Of a stretch of 64,000 nt of DNA, positions 22,523-33,400 are shown piece by piece. Position numbers and translations under genes: made by a program. Each line of letters opens with the position of its first letter. The first letter of the stretch is position 1. Under the pieces are notes generated by a model. That model was not told the DNA's origin and did no database searches. It saw only the letters and a list, made by a program, of their open reading frames with translations. Source of the stretch: Chelonoidis abingdonii (lineage: Eukaryota > Chordata > Testudines > Testudinidae); the NCBI RefSeq assembly GCF_003597395.2, contig NC_133777.1, positions 5,939,421-6,003,420 on the forward strand, given 5' to 3'.

Positions 22523-24235
22523 CTTTGTAGGGGCGGGAAAGGGAAGTCTCAAGGGCTGACACCGATGTGGTTTTGAAACAGCACCCCTGTGCGGAAGGGA
22601 CTGCAAAGCCACATGTTCGTGGCTGATTTTTCCCCCCCAGTCACTTGTTCCTAAGCGCTGTTGGGGATGGGTTTGCAAAAAATAATACGGAAATGACACA
22701 AGGTGCAGGGCGGGGGAGGGGGATATGTAAACGTGTTTCTTTTCTAAAGGGAAGATGGAGTTGCTTTTTTTTTTTTCCCAGGTGGCCTCAATCACATTGA
22801 TTTGGGTTCGGGCTGTGTTCGTTTGTTTTGTTTTTGTTTTTGTTTTTTAAATGTTCTCGACTTTTAAACCGGCACCATTTATTGTGCGGAGACGCCGCAG
22901 TATGCAGACGTGCCCAGGAGATGGGAGCTGTACATTGTCTGTCTACCGGCAGTGATATAAATAGAAATGATGTATTTGTGAGATACAAAAGCTACAAAAA
23001 CCCCACAAAAAAATACCCACAAAAAACTCTCTCTTCATAATGCACATATTTTTATAGGGAAGCGATACTGTTTTTTGCATTACGTCCGACTCCCCAAACA
23101 GGAGGTGTTTTCTTGGGTTTTATGTGGAAGTAATTATTAAGGCTGGTTTTTTCCCCAAATGTTTCTCTTCTTTCTTTGCTTTCATTCTTCTTTTCTCTCC
23201 TTCCTCTTTTCTCCCTCCACAATCATCCTGCTGGCTTCTATTCACAGCTGATGCTTTTTTGAAGTCTCTCTTTCCATTTATTTTACTTTGGTACTTTAGA
23301 GGATGTCCTCTCTAAAGAAAAAAAATAACCAAATCACTACTGAATTGTAGCCAGTGCAATAATAAGTTATTCATTCTTGTCTGTACAAACTGTCCTTTTT
23401 TACTTTTAATTTTATTTTTTTTGCTTTTACTGAATTCAGGTTAAATGTTGCAATAATCTGAACTAATGTGCACAAGCAAAGCTTCTGGAGTTTAAAAAAG
23501 AAAAGAGAAAAAAAAGAAATTTACAGAGAGATAAAGGAAAAAAGAAAACAAATAAATAGTAAATTATTTAAGAAATGTATTTTGTTTACTGCAGTCAAAG
23601 TAAATTATTGATACAGTATGTAAAGATTTTAAGAGTTGTCTTAGATGATGTTCTTTGTAAGCATTTAAGATAATGATTTGTTTTCTTCATAGCGTGATGC
23701 CTTTGAAAAGAAGGTGAGATCAGTAATTGTATCATTTGCATCTTTGTGTTCCTTGTCCCTACACACACACACACAGAGCCACACAAGCCCACTAGCACTC
23801 TCAATCCATGTGGAAAGGCCTCTTTTCACTAGCAGCATAGGATCAACATGAAGCCACTAGCAGAATTAAAGTCATTTATTAACACCCCCAACCTGTATTT
23901 TTATTTTTCCTTTTTTAATCTTCTTTCCTCCCCCACTCTCCATCCCAACCCCCTTTCTCCATGCGACGGCTCCGCCAATGGAAAGCTGCTGCTGCTGCTT
24001 AATGAAACAATAAACCAGACAAACACCACGCTAGGGTGCAGGGTAAAATCAAGCGCCAGGCGGCCGCGACGGTGACAGCAGCAGCAAAATAATAATTCTC
24101 TCTCTTTTTTTTTTCCGTTCCATGCCGCCTCATATTTATGCATTCACGTATATCTTCTGTTATTTATGCATTCATTACTCAGAAAAAAATGTATCTTGTT
24201 TCACATATATTAAACTGTATAAACTGGACGCGTGG
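22523..24235 (+). other. CACNA1H: CACNA1H 3' UTR (predicted extent)
   Basis: AT-rich sequence directly after the stop, without the interspersed repeats that fill the flanking DNA, as expected of a kept 3' UTR. It has U-rich tracts (about 22760-22850 and 23380-23420), A-rich runs (23495-23560), an (AC)n run at 23761-23775, and TATTTATGCATTCA occurring twice near the end. Several AATAAA words also lie inside (for example around 23550 and 24010), so shorter forms are possible. Confidence 0.65.
24209..24214 (+). promoter_or_regulatory. CACNA1H: Possible poly(A) signal ATTAAA for CACNA1H
   Basis: ATTAAA in CACATATATTAAACTG, near the point where the AT-rich UTR-like sequence stops. Cleavage would be expected at about 24225-24240. 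Earlier AATAAA words could be used instead. Confidence 0.4.
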
Positions 24236-24411
24236 CTTGACTTTCTGCTACACGGTCAGAATTAGCTGTTCTGCCAAATCCGGACATGTGCCAGTCCTGC
24301 AGCCCTCACTCCAGTGAGTAGTCCTGTTGACCTCCTTATCAATGAGGATTGTGGGACAGTGGTGGCTGAAGACACAGCTGCCCCCCTGCTTGTGTCCACA
24401 TCCCCATCACG

Positions 24412-24792
24412 CCGGTTCCCAAATTTTTGCCAGCACAACCCCATTTGGATGACGTATTTCCTGGGGACCCCAGACTGCATGAAGAATGCCGTTTGGAAGA
24501 ACAAAATGGCATCCTTGTCTAGTGACCTCGCATGCACCCTACGTGCCAGGTCACGCTGTGCGACGCAAAATGGCGTCCTCCTTGTCTAGTGACCTCGCAT
24601 GCACCCTACGTGCATGGTCACGCTGTGCGATGCAAAATGGCGTCCTCCTTGTCTAGTGACCTCGCATGTCTAGTGAGGTCACAGGGCGCGAAGCAAAATG
24701 GCATCCTCCAGACAGGAGGGATCGCCGCCATCCCATCTGCTGATGGCACGACCCCATTTGGGGTTACGACCCACAATTTGGGAACCATTGCT
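24412..24792. mobile_element. hAT-like element with an internal 67-bp tandem repeat
   Basis: GGTTCCCAAATTTTTGCCAG at the left pairs with ACAATTTGGGAACC at the right, and ACCCCATTTGG lies inside each end. No 8-bp target duplication could be seen, so the outer limits are approximate. It holds the tandem array at 24515-24710. Confidence 0.7.
24515..24710. repeat. 67-bp tandem repeat, about 2.9 copies
   Basis: TTGTCTAGTGACCTCGCATG starts at 24515, 24582 and 24649, exactly 67 bp apart. The first two units are nearly identical; the third is shorter and altered, with TCTAGTGA repeated inside it. Each unit carries CAAAATGGCGTCCTCC or a close form. Confidence 0.93.
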
Positions 24793-26009
24793 CTATAATA
24801 GGAGTGTCTTTCCCAGCATCCCTTTCAGTTTGCAGCTCCAAGCAGCTGCGGCTCAAAAGGGCCCATTTTGCCAGTGGCAGCTGCCTCCATCCAGAACCTG
24901 TCACATTTCCTTTTTCTTATGGTTGAGAAGATGGCATGTTTGCACAGGACTGCTAACTAGGGTCTACTCATGTGAGTAAGGTTTGCAGGACCTGGTTCCA
25001 AATTGCCTTTCCCCCAGCTATCACTGGCATCAAGTATTCTTAAACCAGTTCCAAGCTGCACTCATCTATAGCAATGCTGAACCAATGCGCAAATCCCTTA
25101 GCTAGCGGGAGGAGCCTTTCCATATGTTCCGGCACCTCCGTGCCATCATTACACGTAGGCTGCCTCCGAGCACCTGTGTTGTGTAATTAAAAAGCAGTTA
25201 GGATTAGTGTAAATAATGATCCCAGCTCAGCGGGATGGCGAGGACTTCCAAAAATGCACCATAAAAGTAATTATTAATAGCACTTTGGGGACAGTGACAC
25301 ACTCCCTTGATTGCAAATTAACCAACAGACTGGAAAAGCAAAAGCTCTCTGTTCTGAAATGAATTCAGCTTTAAGGCAAATGCCACGTCCTGGTATATCC
25401 CATTTTTTCCCCTCCAAGCAGCTGTGCGTTACAGCATTTGGCTGTAATGATTGGGCTTCATTGTAAAAGACAATATTCCCCCTCTGACGCTCCCCCTAAA
25501 AACAAATGCGAGGAAAGAATATCCCCCCCTTGTGTTGTCTGTGGATTTGTAATTACAGCTCTGCATCATTAGAAGACTAAGAGGTTTGCTCGTCAAACAA
25601 GGCAAATGGATCAATTCCTCACACTGCTCGTGTTCTGGCATGACAGCTGACACCTGAGCTCCGCAGGGCCAGATTCGGCCACGGTGCTGCAGTCGCTACT
25701 GCTGAGACCAACCCGTGTGTGACGGGCCGGAGGGGAAACGGGGGGATGTGGAGGGAGGAAGAGAAAAGGAGGAGGACTGGGAGGGCGACTAATGGATAGG
25801 AAAGTGGGATCTGGGGGGAACTGACAGATTTGGATTCCGGGGGTAGCTATTGGGAGTTCAAAAGGGCCCATTCACATATTGCTGTGAAGTTTCCTCAGGT
25901 GACTTACCTCATCAGTTTAGATGGGGCCAGGCTGGAGCCCTGAAAAGCAACAGGAGCTGAGGAGGGGGAGCCAGTCTAGCTGCCTCTATAGGGGCTGCTG
26001 CTCCATCAG
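24793..26009. other. Intergenic sequence; AT-rich unique stretch at 25150-25400
   Basis: No gene or named repeat. About 25150-25400 is unique, AT-rich, with GTAATTAAAAAG and AGTAATTATTAATAGC, words that homeodomain proteins often bind. This makes it a candidate conserved element only. Confidence 0.35.
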
Positions 26010-26225
26010 AGGGTATGTCTACATGGCAGTCACGGAGCAGTGAAGCTGTGGCAGTGCAGACTAGCCGCCTGAGTAATTACCCAGGGTCTGGTGCAGGCTG
26101 CTCTGAAGCCCGGCTGCTGCAGCTTCACGGGGCTGGTACCCGAGCTGGCTGGATTAAAGCTAGCTCTGGCAAGGCTACACCAGCTGCAATCACATCCCAT
26201 GATGGCAGTGTAGACAGACCCACCG
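26010..26225. mobile_element. Short DNA element with TGTCTACA ends
   Basis: GGGTATGTCTACATGGCAGT at the left and GGCAGTGTAGACAGACCC at the right are inverted. The inside contains GTAATTACCCAGG and AGCTAGCTCTGGCAAGG. Non-coding; the open frame crossing it is not a gene. Confidence 0.7.
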
Positions 26226-27289
26226 AAGGCAAGGTGGAAACAGGAGCCCATCAGCGGAGCTGGAGCTGCCAACCGCTGTGGCGGGAGATCAACCTCTCCA
26301 GGCAAGAAGGGAGAGTCAGCCAGGAGTTACAGACAAGGGAAGAGACAGAGACGGGGTGGGGGAGAGAGCAGGTGTGTGGGAGGGGAGACCTGGGGTGCTC
26401 GTTTCAGATTCTAGCCATAATGTGCAGCGACGCTGATCCCAAACCCCAGGCCCAGGGCAGACCCCCACATGAAGGCATCAGTGCCGTGGTGCAGGTGTGA
26501 CACCGTGTCTGCCTGACTCACTGAAGTTGCAGAATCAGATAACTAACCTCAAATGCAGCCCTTTGCTCAGACCCAGATTCCCCCTTGACAGGTCCTGGTC
26601 CTGAAAATCCACCCGTAGAGCTGCAGCACAGCAGGGCAAGCAGCTCAGGGGCAGGGTTAGGGTCCACCAGGAGGAGGGCTGATGTGTGTACCATGTAGAA
26701 TGGCTTTCTGGCAGTGAGCTCCACAGCCCCACAGTGTCCCATCTGTGGGGTCTCTGCTGTATGCTGAACTAGAGTTTGCATGTGTCTGTTGGAAAAGTGG
26801 CCTTTTAATACACTGACTGCTTTTACCTGCCCTGTTCCTTATTTATCATCTGCCCTGGGGCACTCTCTCCTTTGTCTTGTTAATGAGTTGATTCCATTAC
26901 TGAGTAATTCACAAGGAACAGGTGGTACATTGACCCAAAGGCTATCACAGCAGTGCATGGCAAGTGTGTTCCTAGGACAGGGGGGCATGTGTTTCTTTTC
27001 CCCCCCTACAACTTCTGTGCTGGGCTGAAGGAGCTTAAACCAGGGCAGTAGTTATCAGCTGTGGCTGAGGTGTTCACTGTTATTTTATAAATTATTATAA
27101 ATAATTGTGATTTTCTTATTGTTCACATTGCGATCATGCCTGTACAAACGCAGAACAAAAAGACAGTCCTTGCCCTGTGTTCAGGACTCGCTCAGGGATA
27201 CTGTTAGCAGTGGCCAAAAGCTAAGTTGGAAATGCTTACTGCTGGGTATTGACAATGCCCCCATCCCTTAAAACTCGCTACACTCGTTC

Positions 27290-27665
27290 CTAGGTAGGTG
27301 ATGCTGGGGTCATTATACCTAAGTTAAAGCCAGGGAAACTGAGGCAGGTAAGCCCTATGTTTTCAAAAGTGTCCACTCATTTTCGGTGCCTCCATTTTGG
27401 GGAGTCCAGCTTGAGACACTGAGGGCCTGATGCTTCACAGGTTGCTGTTCTGATTGACTTCATGGGGAGCTGTGGGCTTTCCACAGAGCTGAAAGTCTGA
27501 CCCTGATTGTACCAAGTTTGGGGCTCCCAGTGTTAATGGGCACTTACGGAAAGATACAAGCCTCAGTCACTTGCCCAGGGCCACCCTGCATCAATGGCAG
27601 AGTGAGGACTAATATCCATGAATCCCATCTCCCACCTCTCTGCTCTGTCCCCTAAGCCACGCTCT
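27290..27665 (+). repeat. MIR pieces separated by a palindrome-type repeat
   Basis: CATTATACCTAAGTTAAAGC and CAGGGAAACTGAGGCAG (27310-27350) resemble MIR. At 27538-27660, AAGCCTCAGTCACTTGCCCA, TGGCAGAGTGAGG and CCCTAAGCCACGCTC resemble its 3' half. Between them are CAAAAGTGTCCACTC and GGGCCTGATGCTTCACAGG, of the same palindromic class as 12211. Confidence 0.5.
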
Positions 27666-28439
27666 ACGAAATGGAGAGAGCAGCTTGGTGTGTTTGAAAT
27701 TGCAGTTCCTCCTTTTAGTGAGTTTGGCTTGACTGCAATGCTGTTAATAAATGCTGAGGGCTTTGAAGCAGATGTAGGAAGCTGTAAGCACCAACCTGAC
27801 AAGTGGCTCATGTTACAGTGTCACTCGATAGACGTGAACAAACACTTGTGAACGTGTTATGACTACAAGAAGAAAGAAGGTAAAAACACCGGGAACGGAA
27901 CAGGAGCAAGGTGTTTGGAAATGGACTGAGATCGTCTGAAATCGAGATGGCGAAAAGGCCTACAAACCTTCCTTTTGCCCTACGCCTTTCCCAAAACATT
28001 TTTCCCATGACTAACGATGAACAATGTATGGTAACCAGCTAGAACAACACTGGAGGAAAGAGAAAATGAAGTCACAGGAGATAACAAAGCAGCTTAATGA
28101 TGTGGAGGCATGACCGATGCATCTGAAACTGGTATAGGACAGATTCGGGGAGAAATGGTAAAGGTCAGTGATAGCCTTTATCTTGGCTAACTCACAACTT
28201 GTGGAGCAGAGGCATTTCTTTAGGATCACCCAGGTTTTGTTGGTAACTTCTTCTTACAAGAGTTTTATCGCTGGGTTATAAAAGTCAATTCAAAGCAGGA
28301 ACTTCTGGCATTATAAGGTCTTGGCCCAGAAAGGAAAATGTTGTTAGGTTTTTTTAGGAAAAAAAAAAGAAGTAAATAAATAAAAATAAGTCTTGCCATT
28401 TAACCACCAAGCTGTAAGAACGTGAAGCAAAATGGGTTT
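27666..28439. other. Intergenic sequence with no recognised feature
   Basis: AT-rich, apparently unique; only short A-runs near 28355-28390. Confidence 0.5.
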
Positions 28440-28440
28440 C

Positions 28441-28712
28441 TAAGGCCATGCCTGTACATACAGAGGGGCTGTTGCCACGCGTGTGATGAAGACACCATAT
28501 GTACTGAGGTGAGAGAACTTTCCCGTCAGCATAAAAAAACCCACCTCCACAAGCGGCAGAAGCTATGTCGGTAGGCGAAGCTCTCCCACCGACATACTGC
28601 TGTGCACATGGCCACTCATGTTGGTGAAACTCATGTCGCTCGAGGGGTGGTTTAGTCGCACACCTTAGCGACGTAAGTTATGCTGATATAGGCTATGGGA
28701 TAGACAGAGCCT
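28441..28712. mobile_element. Short DNA element, CTAAGGCCATGCCTGTACA type
   Basis: TAAGGCCATGCCTGTACATA at the left and GGGATAGACAGAGCCTA at the right are a diverged inverted pair. CTATGTCGGTAGGCGAAGCT and TCTCCCACCGACATA inside form a second inverted part. Confidence 0.65.
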
Positions 28713-29256
28713 AAAAGTTCACTTTCCAATCCCACTTGTATAACTTTTCAATGGTTTTTATGAGTGTGTTTAAGCTGAAACCCTTGTGACCGATGAAGAT
28801 TCACTGGCCAGTCTAGCTGAGTTCTCAAAAGCAAAACCAAGAATGAAACGCTCTGAATTCATTAACTGATCAGACCATCCACTGTCGCCAGTCCAGTAAG
28901 GACTGTTAAGGGCTAGTTATGGGGCCAACGTTGTGCTGATCCTTACCAGGTTGATCAACATGAATATACGAGTCCTGAATGTGGATTTATTACATTTGCT
29001 TATTCAAACTGCTGATTTGTTACATTTGGAAAGCAAACCGGGTGGGGTCTTTTCTTTGGGTCTTGTGCAGATGTGACTGAGAGTCGGGTTATGCTACATG
29101 TGTCTGCCTAGAGCCAAATGGCTGGAAGTTGATGCTAAATAAATCAAGGTTGGAAATAAGGTGCAAATCTTTAACCGGGAGGGTGATTAGCCATGGGACA
29201 ACTTAGCTAGGGAGGGGGTAGATTCTCCGTTCCTTAAGTCTTTCAATCAACACTGT

Positions 29257-29505
29257 GGGTATGGCTACACTGGCACTTTACAGAGCTGCAACTTTCGCGC
29301 TCAGGGGTGTGAAAAAACACCCCTCTGAGCGCTGCAAGATACAGCGCTGTAAAGCCTCAGTGTAATCTGTGCCGCAGCGCTGGGAGCATGGCTACACCCG
29401 TAGAGGATGTGGTTTACATGCAGCGCTGGGGTCTCTCCCAGTGCTGGCGCTCCAACCACACTCGCACTCCAAAGCACTGCCGAAATGTCAAGTGTAGCCA
29501 TACCC
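29257..29505. mobile_element. Short DNA element, 249 bp, with 15-bp inverted ends
   Basis: GGGTATGGCTACACT and AGTGTAGCCATACCC are exact inverted repeats. Internal words GCAGCGCTGGG and CAGCGCTGTAAAG repeat. No clear target duplication flanks it. Confidence 0.8.
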
Positions 29506-30164
29506 TGGATGTCTTTGGGGAAGCTGGGCAGGAGGTCAGCTAGATGTTATGAGCTTGATACCAGAATCACTGGCTGGATCTCTGCCCTATGCTATGCAGG
29601 AGGTCAGACTGGTTGATCATAGAGGTTCTTTCTGGCCTTAAAACTTAGGAACCTGTATTTTGTACATGACCTTTCTTACACACACAATGAAAAATCATAA
29701 CAAAACTGGACCTGGAGACACTAATTTTCCACCTGGATTTAAGCAGATCTCCATTATTTATTTATTTTTGCAAGGCCAGTTATTTGCATCCTCACTTTCA
29801 ACCAATCGACACTGGGCAAATAATTTTAACCAGTTCAGCTAAACCAATTCTAAAACCAGACAGAGACATAGCATGGACCTGATTTGACTCTCTTCTCACG
29901 GAACAGATGTCTGTGAGTGACGCAGCTGGAAATCTGGCCTCCATCTGAATCCAGGATCTGACAGAGTTTTTGAAAATCATTTTGGGAGGGAAAAAAATTA
30001 TCCACCTGTTTTTGAACCTCCGGGAAAGTTTGGTTTGGATAGAGGGTCAGACTGGGTCGGGGCAGGGGTTAATCTCAGCCTGTTTGTCCAGCCAAAGGAT
30101 TAAATCTTGCCATACAAGCATAGTGGACTCTTCTTCTTGTTCCTGGGCAGCTTATCAGCATGCT

Positions 30165-30465
30165 AAGGGTACGCCCACGATGCAGCTGGGAGCCTGCTTC
30201 CCAGGTTAGGTAGACACGCACTCTGCTCAGGCTAGTGCACTACAAACAGCTGGGTGGCTGGGTGTAGTACAGGTGGGAACTGAGGCTATCCGCCCAAGTG
30301 CAGAGCTGCCCCATCCCCTGGGTACATACTCAGGTAGCTTGCCCAAGCCACCGCTTGTGCCACCCCTAGCTACGCTGCTATTTTTAGCGCACTAGCTCAA
30401 ACGGAGCTAGCACGTGTCTGTCTGGTCATGCTGGGAAGCACGCTCCCAGCAAAGACATCCCCTAA
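30165..30465. mobile_element. Short DNA element, same family as 841-1375
   Basis: Contains GCAGCTGGGAGCCTGCTTCC, CTGCTATTTTTAGCGCACTA, GGAGCTAGCACGTGTCTGTC and GGAAGCACGCTCCCAGC, in the order seen in the split copy at the window start. Diverged GGGTACGCCC and GACATCCCC lie at the ends. Confidence 0.7.
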
Positions 30466-31264
30466 GATACTCCTCCAATGAGGACTCTTGTTGTTGACAA
30501 GGCCTCAGCACCTAAGACATCCCACAGCAACAGAATATCAGCCAGACGCTCCGCTACCAATTCTTCACCTGCACTCACCATTTCAATTCGTCAGCTGCTT
30601 TAACTCCCCGAGGGAAATGCTCCAGGCTGGGAAAGCTGAGCTCCAAGGGGAGACTTGGCTCTTGACTTTGTGCAGCACAATTGGCAACATGCTGTGGCCT
30701 CCTAAAGCTCTGTGTTGTTCAGATGGCTCATCAGCTTCGAAGCACTTAATTCACAAGGCTGCGCTGAGAGCCCCTGACACAGGGGTATTTAATCCAGAAG
30801 TGAAGAGGTGTTTAATTGAACTCTAGCGCCAGTGGGAAAGCTTCACAAGTTGAAATTGCTTAGTTACATGTTCCGTTGGCCTTAGCATCTGTCCGAGCGA
30901 GTTGACAAACAGGCTCTCCACCCATGCTCCAGCTACCTGCCTTTCCAAGGCCTGCCTTGACCACAACAGATGCCAGCGAGTGAAGCTGTCGAGTCCAGTC
31001 GAACGTTTGCCGCGTCCCACTCGCACCTCTCTCTGAGCTTTGCTGCTTTCCATGGTCCCAGCCAGAGGAGATGGGTCTGATTTTAGGAGTGTTGTCATGA
31101 GCGAAAAACAAAGCATCTGAAAGTAGTTGCAGGAGCTGCTTTTGTGACCCAAAGAACTACTGTGACAGCGAGTCCATTTGATTGCAAGTAGAGAAATAAT
31201 TTTAAACCAGATTTTGTTCAGATGTGATTCTAAGATACTTATAGGGTCCCTCATTACTGTAGTA

Positions 31265-31420
31265 TCAGAACACCCCTGGGAGGTAGGGAATTGCTGTTAT
31301 CCCCATACTACATAGTGGCTCTGTGCCTCAGTTTCCCTGAGTGACTTGCCTCAGGTGAAGCACATAGCAGACCAGGGACTTGAACCCAGGTCGCACTGGT
31401 GCCTAACCACTGGACCATTC
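31265..31420 (+). repeat. MIR SINE
   Basis: GGGAGGTAGGGAATTGCTGT, TATCCCCATACTACA, CTGTGCCTCAGTTTCCCTGA, AGCACATAGCAGACCAGGGA and CTTGAACCCAGGTC follow the MIR layout, with a changed centre. Confidence 0.65.
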
Positions 31421-32847
31421 TTCCTCTCTGAGCACAGCTTTGTTTTCCAGAAGTCACAGCTAATTTCTGGTCAGGCAACAGATGAGCTACATCTTTATCT
31501 GTGTGAATATGCGGTTTTTTCCCCCCACCCCCTGTGCTACTGTAGCTAATTAAGTGAGCCATGAAAAATGTCCTGATAGTTTTGTGACTCTGAAATGAAT
31601 CCTGCGAAAGCACGCTGTCAGGAGCCCTGGGGAGTAGACCAACTGGGCCTTCTTTTCACAAATGCTCTGCATCCATAATGCCCATTGATTTCCCTGGGAG
31701 CTGCAGGTGTTCATCAGATCAGTCCCTGTGCCTTTTGCCTCACTAATTCCATGACCCTGAGTTTGCTGTGGGAGCCAAGGAAAGCCAGAGAAGGGTTATC
31801 AGCCTGCCAGTGGGATCCTTAAAGAGAACCTCAGAGTGTTTCAAACTCTGGGATACATCCCTCTTCTGAATACCTTTGGAAAGGAAGAAGTGCATAAGAG
31901 TAACTCTTAGCCTCTCCTCCACAGTACTGTGTCTAAGGGAGAGGTTGCACCTCTCTGAGGGTAAAACCCAGGGGTGGGGGCATATAGGAAGAAATGTCCC
32001 AAGAGTCCAGCCCAAATCATTCCATCTGCAGAACCAGCCATTGCTCCACCAGCATGCCTGGTGCATCCCTGCGCTCTATGGCAGACAGCTCCATGGTGCT
32101 GCTGGGCTGAGGAACCCATTGCTTTGATGTGGGGTGGGATGGAGTGGGGTTTCCTGTTCACGGGGGGGCCTTTAAAAACTGGCTTTGCTGTCTTAAATGG
32201 CAGATCACAGAAGCCTGCCCTCAGCTTGAAGGGCCTCCCATCAGGCACGAGCCCGGCTGGTTTTGAAAGGCGAAGCCAAGCATGCATTGTGTTCTCTTTC
32301 TTGACACGTGTGAGGGGAGGACTCCATGCATAATTCAGCTGCAGCAATGCAGCACCTAGTTACTAGTGATGGAGGATGCGAGAACAGGGGCGATGCTGCT
32401 TCTGGTTGAATGGGCTCCAGCATAGGGGAAATAACAGCGTCGCTGGCTGCAGATGTCTCGGCAGACACAGTAAGCTTGAGTTTGAAACCCTCCCCAACGT
32501 TGCGTATGCCAGTGCTGGCACTCGTATTCAGTGTCTTTCATCTTGCTTTACATCTGGCTCCTAAAGCCATCCTGTTCCTCCAGAGTGGGAGACGTCGGCC
32601 ATGTTGCAAAATGTTGTCTTCCCCTCAACTTGTTTCTCTTTAGATCAAGGCACTGGACTCGAAAACAGCTCCGGGAGGTGGGGGGTAGGTCTCACTCATT
32701 CTCACTGGTGCCTTAGGCATTGAGAGTGCAGAGGAGCTCAGTAAGGTAAGTCATGAACTCCCCTTTTGTTTGGGGTACAGTCATGCTGCTACAGATGCAG
32801 GCCTGTGCACACGGACATTGTCTTTCTCAATCTGCAGGGTCCAAGTG
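31421..32847. other. Intergenic sequence with no recognised feature
   Basis: Unique-looking sequence. Overlapping frames occur on both strands (for example 31907-32347), without exon structure. Confidence 0.5.
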
Positions 32848-33009
32848 CAGGGGTGCTGGAACTAGGGGTGCTGGGTGTGGGGCGGCACCCCCTGGCTTGA
32901 AGTGGGTTCTATCATCCGCAGGGTTAACAGCTTGGTTTAATGGCTATCAGCACCACACACGCATACACACACACACTCACTCACTATACAAATTGTTCCA
33001 ACACCACTG
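32848..33009. mobile_element. Short hAT-like element, 162 bp
   Basis: CAGGGGTGCTGGAACTAGGG at the left and GTTCCAACACCACTG at the right are inverted. Flanks TCCAAGTG and CCCAAGGG agree at six of eight positions. A (CA)n run lies at about 32956-32976. Confidence 0.65.
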
Positions 33010-33117
33010 CCCAAGGGTGAGACACAGCAGCAATCCTGCCAAACCCAAGCATTCAAAATTCACCAGTCAGACAGCAAAGAATCATGATATTGTCCTAAAA
33101 ATAATGAGATTTTGGCC

Positions 33118-33257
33118 TGGTCTACGCTGAACAATTAGATTGACCTAGCACCGTTGCTGAGGGCTGTGTAAAATTTCATGCCCCAGTCGGCCTGACCCCA
33201 GTGTAAACACAGCTAGGTCAATGACCGAATGCTTTCGTCAACCTAGTTACCACCTCT
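33118..33257. repeat. Short DNA element fragment ('AGATTGACCTAG' type)
   Basis: GGTCTACGCTGAACAATTAG, ATTGACCTAGCACCG and CAGCTAGGTCAATG form a partial inverted structure. The right end is not clear. Confidence 0.5.
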
Positions 33258-33273
33258 TTGAGAGGGGGATTAA

Positions 33274-33400
33274 AGCAGTGGTTCTCAACCAGGGGTTCGC
33301 GTACCCCTGGGGGTACATACAGGTCTTCCAGGGGGTATATCAACTCATCTAGATATTTGCTGGTTTTACCCCTCTTAACTTCAAGTCATGAGCCTGCACT
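33274..33400. repeat. hAT-like left-end fragment ('CAGTGGTTCTCAACC')
   Basis: CAGTGGTTCTCAACCAGGGG, TACCCCTGGGGGTACATACA, GGTCTTCCAGGGGGTATATC and CATCTAGATATTTGC are typical of one end. The other end (GGTTGAGAACCACTG) is absent nearby, so it is truncated. Confidence 0.6.

Larger units (their letters stand above)
1..24235 (+). other. CACNA1H: CACNA1H locus, 3' part (T-type calcium channel alpha-1H, Cav3.2)
   Basis: This is the 3' end of a voltage-gated T-type calcium channel gene. The exons encode the last pore loop, segment IVS6 and the cytoplasmic C-tail. Paralogue choice rests on the C-tail: blocks such as [58 protein letters not shown] and ARRKKKMSPPCIS match my memory of human CACNA1H and not CACNA1G or CACNA1I. 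Exon phases join without a frameshift across all boundaries (0/0, 0/0, 1/1, 0/0). The window opens inside an intron; nothing upstream of 5000 looks like another exon. The 3' limit is a predicted poly(A) site and is approximate. Confidence 0.93.

Noticed and set aside
24515..24710. CRISPR-like regular repeats
   Set aside because: Direct tandem repeats without unique spacers, inside a transposon in vertebrate DNA.
26015..26500. 161-aa plus-strand open frame
   Set aside because: Its first half is a short DNA element with inverted ends; no protein similarity recognised.
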